A DNA stretch of 64,000 nucleotides from Mycolicibacterium komossense (GCF_025822605.1 NZ_JACKTY010000033.1:248509-312508), one strand, 5' to 3'. Positions 7,773-16,779 are shown, counted from the first letter of the stretch. Translations and numbers: made by a program. The notes: generated by a model not told the origin, from the sequence alone.

Positions 7773-10084
7773 CACCTGATTTCGACGAGGCCATCGGAAT
7801 TCGTCAACCTAACATCAGCCTCTCCGGCCATCGGCGATGCGGCGATGACGCTTTGTCCCGCCGCGATAGCGTTCGGTGGAGCAACCAGAATCAATTCGCC
7901 ACGGCCACTGGATCGGAACAACCCAAGGCAGACCCTGTCATCGGGAGCGCAGGCGGCGATGATGCCGACGACCGCCATGGAGACGGACTGTGCGAGCGCT
8001 GCATCGAGGACGCCTTCCTCGAGGTTGACCTCGACGCTGACTCGTGCGCGTTTGGCCGCGTTGATGATCTCGACGAACGCTTCGGTGATCTCGCCGGACT
8101 CGTAGGGCAATCCGATGAGTGCTCGCAGGTAACACTCCTCCAGCGCCGCCGTTGCGCGGATCTCAGGATCGTGTACGAGTTCTGGCTGCGTGCAGACCCT
8201 GAGCAACAGGGCGCGTGCTTCGTCGATCAGGCTATCGAAACTGCCACTTCGGATTGCGATTTCGGCTAGTAGTCGATCTTGTTGAGCACGTCCGTGCAAC
8301 TCGTCGTCAAGCTGAGTCGCGACCGCATCGGACAACCTCGATACCTGTCGACGTAACACCAGGAACGCGGCGACCACCAACGCGTCGGCGATCAGAAGAG
8401 CCACAGTTGATCCGCCACAATGCGCGGCGTCGTGGTACAGGACGATGAACGAGCCGAGTCCGATGACCGCGAGAGCGGGCGCCACGACCCGTGCTCGACC
8501 GTCGAGCAGGACGAGGACGGCGCAAATGGTCGCCGCGGCGTCTCCGCCCCAGCCGAGATTGGGATGAACGCCGCACCCGGCCTGCGCGGGGTGGGAGAAT
8601 CCGAAGATCACCATCCCGCCCATCAGCGCCACGTAGGTGCCCCCCACCGCGCCGATCGGTAGGCCGGCTGCGTCACCGGCATAACGCAAGACCACCGCCA
8701 AGGCGATCGCGACGATGAGCCAGACGGTCAGTGGCGGTGCGAATGCCGCGACCGACCACCCGGTCCGCAGGGTCGTCGTAACAAGCATCACCACGCCGAA
8801 TTCGGTGAGCATCACCGCTGCGATCCCCGCTGCCATCCGAAATGACGCTCGCTGGAACACATCCGAGCGCGTGGTGGGTCGTGGTATCGGAATCTCGATG
8901 GTGGTGGCCGTCCCTCCACCGGGAGTGCTGGCGACGGTTGTACGTGTTCCTGCATCCTCGGCCCGAACCGCCATCGCGGACTGCAGTGGGGCGATGTCGG
9001 ACATACCCTCTCCGGCATCGGTTACGGTGACGTGCCTTGTCGCCGAGCAATATTCGATGGCCGCCTCCGCTACCTGTGCGTGCTTGGCGACATTTGTCAC
9101 CGACTCCCGAATCGTCGAGAGAATCTCCCGACGCTGCCACCCGGGCAGGTCGGCAAGGCACCGGCGGAATCCGGCGACATTACCGATAGTGAGATCGACA
9201 CCGATTGCGCGCGCATGGGCGAAAATGTCATCCACCGACGCCGAGGCAACGTGCTGGTTCGCCCGCGATTCGTCCACTGCACGGATGTCGTCGGCGCATC
9301 GCCGCGCGACCACTGAGTCAGCGCTGACAATCCGTCCCGTGGCTATTGCGCCCAAGGTGTTGACGATGGTGTCGTGCAGTAAACGTGCTCTCCGCCGTCC
9401 CGCTTCCGCCTCCAGCTGCCGGCGGGCCAGTGTTCGGTCGGCCGTCAACCTGGCATGCGCCCGGTGGTCGGCTTCGGCAGCGACGGCACGCAACTCGCGG
9501 ACCGCCACCCCGGCTGCGAGTGCGGTACCGAGGCAGTTCACCGGTAACAGGACGAGGTAGCTCCAGGCGTACGGGGTCAGGTCATCCACGGCGACATACA
9601 GTGACGTCGCGATGGCAAGGCTGATGGCGAGGCTGCTGGCGACGGCCGCCTGCAGTCGAAGCAGTAGGCCGGCCAGTATCGATACCGAGATGCCGACGTT
9701 CAGCGCAGCCCGCAGAATCTCAATGGTGGATCCGGTTGCGTGTGCCGCGATCGCCACACCGATGAGCGTCCATGTCGCAAGAAGCGCGGGCGGCGACACC
9801 CGCCGCAGTGCGGCGAGCGCCCAGACAGCTGCGTGAATGGCGAAGGCCACGCCTGCCGCCAGCGGCCGGGTCAGGTCGTGTGAGTTGGCGCCGACCAGGA
9901 GAAACTGGATCGAGGGCGCCACCGCTGCCCAGAACAGCGCCGCGTTCGTCAGCGCCCGGTCGACGCCCATCCGGTGAGCAGCGTCTGTACTCGGAGACGA
10001 ACTGCGGTCGGTTTGAACCGCGCGAGCAGCCCGTTCCCAGCTGGCTACCGAACGCCGCACTATCAATCCACCCATCGCCGCCAC
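7769..10084 (-). CDS. Sensor histidine kinase with two membrane blocks (HisKA_3/HATPase in the middle)
   Basis: 771 aa. Membrane block 1 (about residues 45-195) leads to a dimerisation helix with the H-box LLHDTIVN (His237), an N-box ESVTNVAKHA (Asn331) and a D-box TVTDAGEGM. This is the NarL-family kinase arrangement. Unusually, a second hydrophobic block of about six segments follows (residues 415-575) and then a soluble region of about 190 aa with no H-box, resembling a degenerate second kinase core. GTG start at 10084; ATG at 10075 is possible. It overlaps the response regulator gene by 4 nt. The signal is unknown. Confidence 0.8.
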   Translation of the reverse strand: MAAMGGLIVRRSVASWERAARAVQTDRSSSPSTDAAHRMGVDRALTNAALFWAAVAPSIQFLLVGANSHDLTRPLAAGVAFAIHAAVWALAALRRVSPPALLATWTLIGVAIAAHATGSTIEILRAALNVGISVSILAGLLLRLQAAVASSLAISLAIATSLYVAVDDLTPYAWSYLVLLPVNCLGTALAAGVAVRELRAVAAEADHRAHARLTADRTLARRQLEAEAGRRRARLLHDTIVNTLGAIATGRIVSADSVVARRCADDIRAVDESRANQHVASASVDDIFAHARAIGVDLTIGNVAGFRRCLADLPGWQRREILSTIRESVTNVAKHAQVAEAAIEYCSATRHVTVTDAGEGMSDIAPLQSAMAVRAEDAGTRTTVASTPGGGTATTIEIPIPRPTTRSDVFQRASFRMAAGIAAVMLTEFGVVMLVTTTLRTGWSVAAFAPPLTVWLIVAIALAVVLRYAGDAAGLPIGAVGGTYVALMGGMVIFGFSHPAQAGCGVHPNLGWGGDAAATICAVLVLLDGRARVVAPALAVIGLGSFIVLYHDAAHCGGSTVALLIADALVVAAFLVLRRQVSRLSDAVATQLDDELHGRAQQDRLLAEIAIRSGSFDSLIDEARALLLRVCTQPELVHDPEIRATAALEECYLRALIGLPYESGEITEAFVEIINAAKRARVSVEVNLEEGVLDAALAQSVSMAVVGIIAACAPDDRVCLGLFRSSGRGELILVAPPNAIAAGQSVIAASPMAGEADVRLTNSDGLVEIRW

Positions 10085-10127
10085 GATATCTGCGTGTGAG
10101 GATGACGGACCCGAGCCGGGCCGAAGG

Positions 10128-11693
10128 TCAGGCCGAGCGGGTGAATCCGATATCGTCGCCGATCACTGTGGCCGGACCAATCGGCAGCTTCTCGGCATCT
10201 GCTCCGGCGACTTTCACGAATTCGAGCTTGTCCTTCCAGACCTTGCGGATCAGGTCCTCGAAGGCCATTGTGGTGAGCTGCTCCCCGGGGCAGCGGCGGT
10301 AGCCGAAGCCAAATGGTGCGAACCCGGCGTAGTCGCACACGGGCATCGGTCGATCGTCGGCTACACCGAAGACCGTGCCGAACGCGCTGTTGTGCAGTGA
10401 CGCCTTTCGACCGTCCTTGACGTCGAACGTCGACTTCGGATCGAACGGACACTGCGCCAGACCCATTTGGAGGATGCGTGTTTCGTCGATCTGTTGGCTG
10501 GTGGGCGCTTTCACGTAGCGCGACGGGTCGAAAACATCGGGATTCGCCCACTGGACCGGGTCGAGGCTGGTCGAGGTATGCGGGCTGACGATGTAGTTGT
10601 GCCGTTCGAATGCGGGTGGCCTGGTTTCCTCGAGTGCGGAGATGCTTCCGCCGTTGGGCGAAATAACGCGAAAGAGTTCCATGACAAACCGCTCGAGGGG
10701 AGGAAAGGCACTGCCGTCCGGGGTGTCGAACGCACCAGACATGGTCTTCTGGTATTCGGCCTTGGCCTGTCCGTCTCCACCTTCTTTGCTCAGCTTCGCC
10801 ATGACGTTGTACAGGCTGTTACCCCACTGGCTGAATGCCACGAAGTTGTGGAAGCACTCGAACACCACGTCCTTGTGGTTGAAGTACTCGCTTTCTTCGC
10901 CGTTCTTAAGCCAGTACCACGCAAAGGTCTTCTCGGGCGCCGGCGTCTTTCCTGACTGGATATCTTTGAGGCGGTCGTCGATCCACGATTTCAGGAAGGA
11001 AAGGTTCTTCCGGACAGTCATGTAATTGTCGTAGACGATCTTCTGGGTGGGATCGCGGTAAGCCAGCACGGTATTGAAGCTGGCGCCGATCTGGCGCACC
11101 TCGGCCGGAAGATCCTTGCCCTTGACGCCCAAATGCAGGTCCCAGTAGAGGTCCCAAAAGGTATCCAGGTAGATCCGCATCAAGGGTTTCCCGGCGTTCC
11201 TCGCGGCGAACAGTTCGTCGAAGAAACCGACGACCTTCTCCTGATACATCCCTTGGTAGAGGTCAGGTGTCACCGCGGACATATAGATACGCTTGCGCCG
11301 GTTGTCGGGTCCGCGTTTCTCCAGGCCCTGGAGGAACACGGTGACACCTTGTTCCGGATCTGGCTGCCACGTATCGCTGAGCAGACCCCACAGGTCGTAG
11401 GGGAGGGCGTTCTCTTTGGTCAAGGCAACGTCGATCATGGGAAGGACGGGACGCTCTCCATCGGAAAGCGTGTTCAAGTACCACGGCAGGACCGCATGCT
11501 CGACATAGTCGGCGTCGAATTCGGCAAGGTACTGGGCGCGCAGCTTCGCTATTGCAGAAGCCATCTGGTCATCGGCTGCCGTCGCTGGAGCAGGGCTGGG
11601 AGCGGAGGGGGGCGAGGAGTTCGCGCACCCCGCCAGAGCGGTGATCCCTGCGACGGCACCTGCACCGCTTGTGATGAAAACACGCCGTCTCAC
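10128..11693 (-). CDS. Cytochrome P450-like protein with a Tat/lipoprotein export signal
   Basis: 521 aa. The P450 signatures are clear: K-helix ExxR (Glu339-Arg342 in MELFRVISP), the meander region WANPDVFDPSRY, and the haem-binding loop FGFGYRRCPGE with Cys468. The N-terminus MRRRVFITSGAGAVAG followed by TALAGC is a twin-arginine-like signal with a lipobox (Cys23) and a Ser/Pro/Ala linker. Bacterial P450s are normally cytosolic, so this is odd. The I-helix region (about 275-300, HNFVAFSQWGN) lacks the usual acid-Thr pair, which suggests a peroxide- or hydroperoxide-using enzyme rather than a classical monooxygenase. The start is GTG with an AAAGGGG ribosome-binding site 7 nt upstream. Confidence 0.8.
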   Translation of the reverse strand: MRRRVFITSGAGAVAGITALAGCANSSPPSAPSPAPATAADDQMASAIAKLRAQYLAEFDADYVEHAVLPWYLNTLSDGERPVLPMIDVALTKENALPYDLWGLLSDTWQPDPEQGVTVFLQGLEKRGPDNRRKRIYMSAVTPDLYQGMYQEKVVGFFDELFAARNAGKPLMRIYLDTFWDLYWDLHLGVKGKDLPAEVRQIGASFNTVLAYRDPTQKIVYDNYMTVRKNLSFLKSWIDDRLKDIQSGKTPAPEKTFAWYWLKNGEESEYFNHKDVVFECFHNFVAFSQWGNSLYNVMAKLSKEGGDGQAKAEYQKTMSGAFDTPDGSAFPPLERFVMELFRVISPNGGSISALEETRPPAFERHNYIVSPHTSTSLDPVQWANPDVFDPSRYVKAPTSQQIDETRILQMGLAQCPFDPKSTFDVKDGRKASLHNSAFGTVFGVADDRPMPVCDYAGFAPFGFGYRRCPGEQLTTMAFEDLIRKVWKDKLEFVKVAGADAEKLPIGPATVIGDDIGFTRSA

Positions 11694-11852
11694 GTATGTA
11701 CCCCTTTGGTTTCAGAACTCAGTCAGCATCGGTCGGGTTTTCCGCCCATTGCCACTCGCCAATGGAAGCCATTGTGGCGGTGCAGCTGTCGACATCTTGA
11801 GCCTAGCCACTGCTGTGCTCCGAAAATCGATCGCGATAGTGCAAGAGTTATC

Positions 11853-11876
11853 TTTGTCCCCAGAAAAGGGGACAAA
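11853..11876. promoter_or_regulatory. 9-bp perfect inverted repeat between the MFS gene and the P450 gene
   Basis: TTTGTCCCC (11853-11861) and GGGGACAAA (11868-11876) flank 6 nt. It sits 160 bp upstream of the P450 start and 53 bp downstream of the MFS stop. It could be an operator for the P450 gene or a terminator for the MFS gene; no U-tract follows on the - strand, so an operator is somewhat favoured. Confidence 0.5.
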
Positions 11877-11928
11877 CCAGCCGGGTTGTCCGTTGGTGCA
11901 GAGGCGTTCGATTTCTACTGGGCAAGGC

Positions 11929-13152
11929 CTAGGGCGCGCGCTGCGACTTCTTCATCGGGTCGGCGTGCACCGGTACCAACGGCAGCGCGAGCAACGGGAA
12001 CACCGCACACACCGCGAACGCCAACGGGAACCCGGCCGCCGCGATCAGGCCGCCGAACAGGGGTGGCACGATCCCTCCTGTCAGCAGCTGCGAGGTGTTC
12101 TGAGTGCCCAATGCGCGCCCACTCCAGAACGGACCCGCGATTTCGGCGATTGCCGTGAACGCCAACCCGTTGTCGGACACCGTGATCACCGATGCGATAA
12201 CTATGACCGCGACGCTCAGCGGTGAGTGCAGATGATCGGTCAGCGCCAGCAAGCCCATCGCGATGGCGGCGCCGATCGCGATCGTGCGGATCGGCCGAAG
12301 CCGGGATCCGGTCTTGTCGGACCATCGGCCGGCGGCAATCCGGCCCCCGGCGCCGAGTACTTGGGCGAAGGTCACCATCGCACCTGCCGAGGCCGCAGAC
12401 CAGCCGCGGTCGGTCATCAGCCACACCAGGGTGAAAGTCCAGACCAGGGCCTGCGGTACGACTAAGAGGACTGACACCGCATGGATACGCCACAGCACCG
12501 ACGAGTTCCGGTAAGGATTGGCCAGCTCTGCGGCCGGCGCTTCGGCTCGATTCGACCGTGGCGGATCCAGCACGCCGACAGCACTGAATACCGCGGCCAG
12601 TGCGCACAGCACGGCGGGGAACAGCAGCGCCACGGACACTCCGTATGCCTGCGCCAACTGGGGAATCACCAAGGCGCCCAGGCCAACTCCGAGTGGCGTT
12701 GCAGTCTGCCGGATACCCATCACCAGCCCCCGCTGCTCTGGTGGGAACCAGCCGACGACCAGTCGGCCGCTGGCCGAGTTACTGCTGGCAGCCGCCATTC
12801 CGCCGAGAAACAGCAGCGCGCCGATCGCAGGAAGGGAGTGCGCCGATGCCGCACCGAACGTGGCAGCGGCGATCAGTGCGGAACCGACGGCCAGCACGAT
12901 CCGCTCCCCGAAGCGGTCGACGATGTAGCCCCACGCGATCAGCGTCACGACCATGCCGAAGCTGGGCAACGCCGCCACCAGTCCGGCTGACGCGAGGTGC
13001 AGACCCCGTTGGGACTGCAGGGTCGGGATGAGAAACGCGACACCGTTGATGAACACATTCGCAAACAGGGTCGAACAGAGCGCCATGGCCAGCATCGACC
13101 ATCGGCGCCACGTGCTTATCGAGTAGGTGGATGGAGCGGCCATGGAATCCAT
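11929..13152 (-). CDS. Major facilitator superfamily transporter
   Basis: 407 aa with about 12 hydrophobic segments, the MFS plan. The loop between segments 2 and 3 reads GYIVDRFGERIVL, a motif-A-like GxxxDRxGxR. It occupies the position of the MFS gene Rv2994 of M. tuberculosis, which lies between leuB and the FAH-family gene. The substrate is unknown; the family suggests small-molecule or drug efflux or organic acid uptake. It starts at ATG 13152, with ATG 13143 as an alternative. The upstream spacer carries a 12-bp palindrome. Confidence 0.85.
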   Translation of the reverse strand: MDSMAAPSTYSISTWRRWSMLAMALCSTLFANVFINGVAFLIPTLQSQRGLHLASAGLVAALPSFGMVVTLIAWGYIVDRFGERIVLAVGSALIAAATFGAASAHSLPAIGALLFLGGMAAASSNSASGRLVVGWFPPEQRGLVMGIRQTATPLGVGLGALVIPQLAQAYGVSVALLFPAVLCALAAVFSAVGVLDPPRSNRAEAPAAELANPYRNSSVLWRIHAVSVLLVVPQALVWTFTLVWLMTDRGWSAASAGAMVTFAQVLGAGGRIAAGRWSDKTGSRLRPIRTIAIGAAIAMGLLALTDHLHSPLSVAVIVIASVITVSDNGLAFTAIAEIAGPFWSGRALGTQNTSQLLTGGIVPPLFGGLIAAAGFPLAFAVCAVFPLLALPLVPVHADPMKKSQRAP

Positions 13153-13177
13153 GCTCGCATGCCCGTCTCACGATGCT

Positions 13178-13189
13178 GAATCATGATTC
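13178..13189. promoter_or_regulatory. 12-bp palindrome upstream of the MFS gene
   Basis: GAATCATGATTC is a perfect palindrome 26 bp before the MFS start codon. A partial copy (ACATGATTC) lies about 45 bp further upstream at 13222-13230. The position over the probable promoter suggests an operator. No regulator gene is adjacent. Confidence 0.45.
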
Positions 13190-13257
13190 CATTATGTGAG
13201 ATGACGGTCTGGACGGGATGACACATGATTCGCGAACGGCGCCGCCCCGAGCATTAG

Positions 13258-13800
13258 CTAGGCCTGCGGACCGGAGTTGCTGAACTTCTCCAGGTAAGTC
13301 ACAGCGTTCAGGCAGGCGTTGCGATGAGCGACGGTGGCGTCGTTGTCCAGCTGGGTGTCCGTGTCGTGCTCCACGCCGATGTCGATGAAAGTGACGAATT
13401 CCGAGTATCGGAGTTCGACGTTGCCCGGCATCGGGATCGGGTTGGTGGTGACGCCATAGATCTCCATCCCGCCTTTGATTAGGTCGACGTGGAAGTCGAT
13501 GAACCCGCCCCCGTTGTCCTTGGCGAAGATGCCGGTGTATCCCCAGCCCTGACTCGGTGCGTCGCCGACTTCCTGAGGGGCCGGGCCGAGATAGAGAATG
13601 TCGACGATGAGCAGGTCACCGGGTTCAGCACCTTCGACGTGGATCGGGCCGGGCCACATGTGCGTTCCGGACAGGTCGACGTCGCGGACGCCATTGGCGG
13701 AGTCGTTGTTGCCGATCTGGGCGTCGGTCCACTCCCGGCACTCCACGCGGCGTGACCGGCCGGCGACCGAGGTGACGACCGCAGGTAAATCGGCGCTGGC
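13258..13800 (-). pseudogene. Formamidase/acetamidase (FmdA/AmdA family) with large internal deletion
   Basis: The N-terminal part (CREWTDAQIGNNDSAN, RDVDLSGTHMWPGPI, VEGAEPGDLLIVDIL, GWGYTGIFAKDNGGGF) and the C-terminal part (IDFHVDLIKGGMEIYGVTTN ... ATVAHRNACLNAVTYLEKF) are unmistakable for this family. They are joined in frame at GGF. About 170-200 residues of the intact enzyme (roughly 400 aa) are missing between them, and the C-terminus stops after SNSGPQA, before the usual YSILG/VPNA tail. Residues upstream of about 13800 do not look like the family, so the 5' end is degraded too. A functional enzyme is unlikely. Confidence 0.75.
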
Positions 13801-14087
13801 GTCGAGTGCGGCACGGATACCAGGGTGGACGGACCTCACACCAGGCAGTCCGAACACCCGCCATCCGCTTCGCCGAAGGCTGGGCAGGGTTCCGAGGCGG
13901 CAACGGCGGCCATCGGTCGCGTGAGATCGAAGGGGCCGCAGGAATCGCAGCGGTATGGGTAGGTCGGCATCGAAAGTCGTTGCGGCACAGCGTGCATACA
14001 CCGAAACGTCGTTCGTATTGCGACGACGGTAACCGCGCTGGCAGGACGCGATTATTTCGGCGCCGCCCGCCTCACTAGGCTGGACGG
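13801..14087. other. Spacer upstream of the FAH-family gene
   Basis: This stretch holds the decayed 5' side of the formamidase remnant. An open frame runs through it on the - strand but its translation resembles no family that I know. The FAH-gene promoter lies at its right edge. Nothing else is recognisable. Confidence 0.5.
14076..14081 (+). promoter_or_regulatory. -10 box of the FAH-family gene, leaderless arrangement
   Basis: TAGGCT matches TANNNT and ends 6 nt before the ATG at 14088. Transcription would begin at or within 1-2 nt of the start codon, and no ribosome-binding site is present. Confidence 0.6.
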
Positions 14088-14876
14088 ATGCGTTTGGGAC
14101 GAGTCGCCAGCCCTGATGGGGTCGCCTTTGTCAGCATCGAGGGGGATACCGGTCAGGAAACTGCCCGGGAGATCGCCGAGCATCCCTTTGGGACGCCGAC
14201 GTTCACCGGACGCGCGTGGCCCCTGGTCGATGTGAGATTGCTGGCGCCGATCCTGGCCAGCAAGGTGGTGTGCATGGGCAAGAACTACGCCGCCCACGCC
14301 GCCGAGATGGGCGGTGTCGCGCCGGAGGATCCGGTGATCTTCCTCAAGCCCAACACCGCGATCGTCGGACCCAACGTGCCGATCCAACTGCCCGCCGACG
14401 CGTTCCCCGTCCATCACGAGGGTGAACTAGCGGTGGTGATCGGCCGGCCGTGTAAGGACGTGCCTGCGGCGAAGGCGTACGAGAACATCCTGGGATACAC
14501 CATCGCCAACGATGTGTCCGCGCGCGATCAACAGAAAAAAGACGGCCAGTGGATGCGCGCAAAGGGACATGACACGTTCTGCCCGGTGGGTCCGTGGATC
14601 GTCACCGACCTCGACCCGTCCGATCTGGATCTGCGCACCGAGGTCGTGCACGACGGCGTGGCCGAGGTGCGCCAGCACAGCCGGACCGCGCTGATGATTC
14701 ACGACATCGGCGCCATCATCGAGTGGGTCTCGTCGGTGATGACATTGCTGCCCGGTGATCTCATCCTGACCGGGACGCCGGAGGGCGTCGGGCCGATCGA
14801 GGATGGCGACACCGTCAGCATCACCATCGAAGGGATCGGTACCTTGACCAATCCTGTTGTGCGTAAAGGAAAGTGA
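14088..14876 (+). CDS. Fumarylacetoacetate hydrolase (FAH) family protein
   Basis: 262 aa. The FAH fold signature is complete: KVVCMGKNYAAHAAEMG, the metal ligands in HHEGELAVVIGRPCK, the NDVSARDQQ segment, KGHDTFCPVGPW and LTGTPEGVGPI. Members act on 2-oxo acids and related compounds as isomerase, decarboxylase or acylpyruvase; the exact substrate cannot be deduced. It corresponds to M. tuberculosis Rv2993c next to gltX. Its stop overlaps the gltX start (TGATG), so it heads a two-gene operon. Starts at ATG 14088 with a -10 box 6 nt upstream. Confidence 0.93.
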   Translation: MRLGRVASPDGVAFVSIEGDTGQETAREIAEHPFGTPTFTGRAWPLVDVRLLAPILASKVVCMGKNYAAHAAEMGGVAPEDPVIFLKPNTAIVGPNVPIQLPADAFPVHHEGELAVVIGRPCKDVPAAKAYENILGYTIANDVSARDQQKKDGQWMRAKGHDTFCPVGPWIVTDLDPSDLDLRTEVVHDGVAEVRQHSRTALMIHDIGAIIEWVSSVMTLLPGDLILTGTPEGVGPIEDGDTVSITIEGIGTLTNPVVRKGK

Positions 14877-16348
14877 TGAGCTCCTCAGTACGGGTCCGAT
14901 TCTGTCCATCGCCGACGGGCACCCCACACGTCGGGCTGGTCCGCACCGCCCTGTTCAACTGGGCCTACGCGCGCCACACCGGCGGAACGTTCGTGTTCCG
15001 CATCGAGGACACCGACGCGGCGCGCGACAGCGCCGAGAGCTACGCCGCGATTCTCGACGCGCTGCGTTGGCTGGGGCTGAACTGGGACGAAGGCCCCGAT
15101 ATCGGCGGCCCCCATCAGCCCTACCGGCAGTCGCAGCGCGGCGAGATCTACCGCGACGTGGTGGCGAAGTTGCTCGAGGCCGGCGAGGTCTACGAGGCCT
15201 ACTCGACGGCCGAAGAGGTCGAGGCGCGTCATCTGGCAGCGGGCCGAAATCCCAAACTGGGCTACGACAATCACGACCGCACCCTGACCGCGGAGGCTAA
15301 AGCCGCGTTCGAGGCCGAGGGGCGCAAGCCGGTGCTGCGGCTGCGGATGCCCGACGAAGATCTCAGCTGGGACGATCTGGTGCGGGGGACTACTACTTTC
15401 GCGGCAGGCACGGTGCCCGATTTCGCGATCACCCGCGCCAGCGGAGACCCGCTGTACACGTTGGTCAACCCGGTCGACGATGCGCTGATGAAGATCACCC
15501 ACGTGCTGCGCGGTGAGGACATCCTGCCGTCCACACCGCGGCAGATCGCGCTCTACCAGGCACTGATCCGTATCGGGGTGGCCGAGGCGATACCCCAATT
15601 CGCGCATCTGCCAAGCGTTCTCGGCGATGGAAACAAGAAGCTGTCCAAACGCGATCCGCAGTCCAATCTGTTCCTGCACCGCGATCGTGGCTTCATCCCC
15701 GAGGGCCTGCTGAACTACTTGGCATTGCTGGGCTGGGGGATCGCCGACGATCACGACGTGTTCAGCCTCGACGAGATGGTTGCGGCCTTCGACGTCAAGA
15801 ACGTGAATTCGAACCCGGCCCGCTTCGACCAGAAGAAGGCCGATGCGATCAACGCCGAACACATCCGGTTGTTGGCCCCCGATGATTTCGCGGCTCGGCT
15901 GCGGGACTTCTTCACCGTGCACGGCCATGACACCGGCCTCGACGACGCCCAGTTCGCGGAGGCGGCCGATCTCGTGCAGACCCGCATCGTGGTGCTCAGC
16001 GACGCGTGGACGTTGTTGAGCTTCCTCAACGACGCCGAGTACACACTCGACCCGAAGGCGGCAGCCAAGGAGCTCGGACCCGATGCCGCCCCGGTGCTGG
16101 AGGCCGCTGTGGCCGCGCTCGACGCGGTCGCGGACTGGACGACGGAGAACATCGAGGCGGCGCTGAAGTCGGCGCTGATCGAGACGCTCGAACTCAAACC
16201 GCGCAAAGCCTTCGGCCCGATCAGGGTGGCGGCGACGGGGTCCTCGGTCAGCCCCCCGCTGTTCGAGTCACTGCAGCTCTTGGGGCGCCAACGCAGTCTC
16301 ACCCGGCTACGGAGCCCCGGCGGCGGGGCTCAGCTGACACCGGTGTGA
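14876..16348 (+). CDS. gltX: Glutamyl-tRNA synthetase
   Basis: Charges tRNA-Glu (and, in actinobacteria, tRNA-Gln for later transamidation). 490 aa. Class I motifs: the HIGH equivalent in SPTGTPHVGLVRTALFNW and the KMSKS equivalent in GNKKLSKRDPQSN. The C-terminal anticodon-binding domain follows. I chose ATG 14876, which overlaps the preceding stop; GTG 14873 adds one residue. tRNA-Gln and tRNA-Glu genes, the substrates of this enzyme, lie 118 and 287 bp downstream. Confidence 0.96.
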   Translation: MSSSVRVRFCPSPTGTPHVGLVRTALFNWAYARHTGGTFVFRIEDTDAARDSAESYAAILDALRWLGLNWDEGPDIGGPHQPYRQSQRGEIYRDVVAKLLEAGEVYEAYSTAEEVEARHLAAGRNPKLGYDNHDRTLTAEAKAAFEAEGRKPVLRLRMPDEDLSWDDLVRGTTTFAAGTVPDFAITRASGDPLYTLVNPVDDALMKITHVLRGEDILPSTPRQIALYQALIRIGVAEAIPQFAHLPSVLGDGNKKLSKRDPQSNLFLHRDRGFIPEGLLNYLALLGWGIADDHDVFSLDEMVAAFDVKNVNSNPARFDQKKADAINAEHIRLLAPDDFAARLRDFFTVHGHDTGLDDAQFAEAADLVQTRIVVLSDAWTLLSFLNDAEYTLDPKAAAKELGPDAAPVLEAAVAALDAVADWTTENIEAALKSALIETLELKPRKAFGPIRVAATGSSVSPPLFESLQLLGRQRSLTRLRSPGGGAQLTPV

Positions 16349-16465
16349 AATCGCGGTCCAGATCTTTGGTAGTCTACTCGTCGGCCGTAAGTCGCTGGCC
16401 CAGATTGCGAAGTGCCGCTCGAAGAGTGCGGAAACCGTATCTGACCAGCTGATTTAGGTCGATTT

Positions 16466-16537
16466 TGGGGTATGGTGTAATTGGCAACACTAGGGATTCT
16501 GATTCCCTCATTCTAGGTTCGAGTCCTGGTACCCCAG
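16466..16537 (+). tRNA. tRNA-Gln (anticodon CTG)
   Basis: 72-nt cloverleaf: acceptor stem 16466-16472 pairs with 16530-16536, discriminator G537. The anticodon stem AGGGA/TCCCT encloses loop TTCTGAT with CTG at 16499-16501. The T-arm contains GGTTCGAGTCC. CCA is not encoded. A weak T-A first pair in the acceptor stem is normal for tRNA-Gln. Confidence 0.95.
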
Positions 16538-16634
16538 CGAGGCAAAGCGATTAGGTCGGCACTTGAGGCCTGAGCTATGCTGACAACCCGGTTCGCCCAG
16601 AGATTTTGTGGGGGAGCCGTTACATATTGGTTCC

Positions 16635-16707
16635 GGCCCCGTCGTCTAGCGGCCTAGGACGCCGCCCTCTCACGGCGGTAGCGTGGGTTCGAATCCCATC
16701 GGGGCTA
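16635..16707 (+). tRNA. tRNA-Glu (anticodon CTC)
   Basis: 73-nt cloverleaf: acceptor stem 16635-16641 pairs with 16700-16706 (first pair G-T), discriminator A707. Anticodon stem CCGCC/GGCGG with loop CTCTCAC, anticodon CTC at 16669-16671. The T-arm has GGTTCGAATCC. The genome continues CCA at 16708-16710, so the 3' end is encoded. Confidence 0.96.
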
Positions 16708-16715
16708 CCAATGCA

Positions 16716-16746
16716 AGCGGCCCCCGGACACTGTCCGGGGGCCGCT
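16716..16746. terminator. Strong GC-rich hairpin after tRNA-Glu
   Basis: A 14-bp perfect stem (16716-16729 with 16733-16746) with a 3-nt loop, six nt after the encoded CCA and 34 bp before the convergent PNPOx stop. It would terminate the tRNA transcript and, from the other side, the PNPOx gene. Confidence 0.88.
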
Positions 16747-16779
16747 GCTTTGTCTCCGGGGACGCCCGGATTGGTCAGC

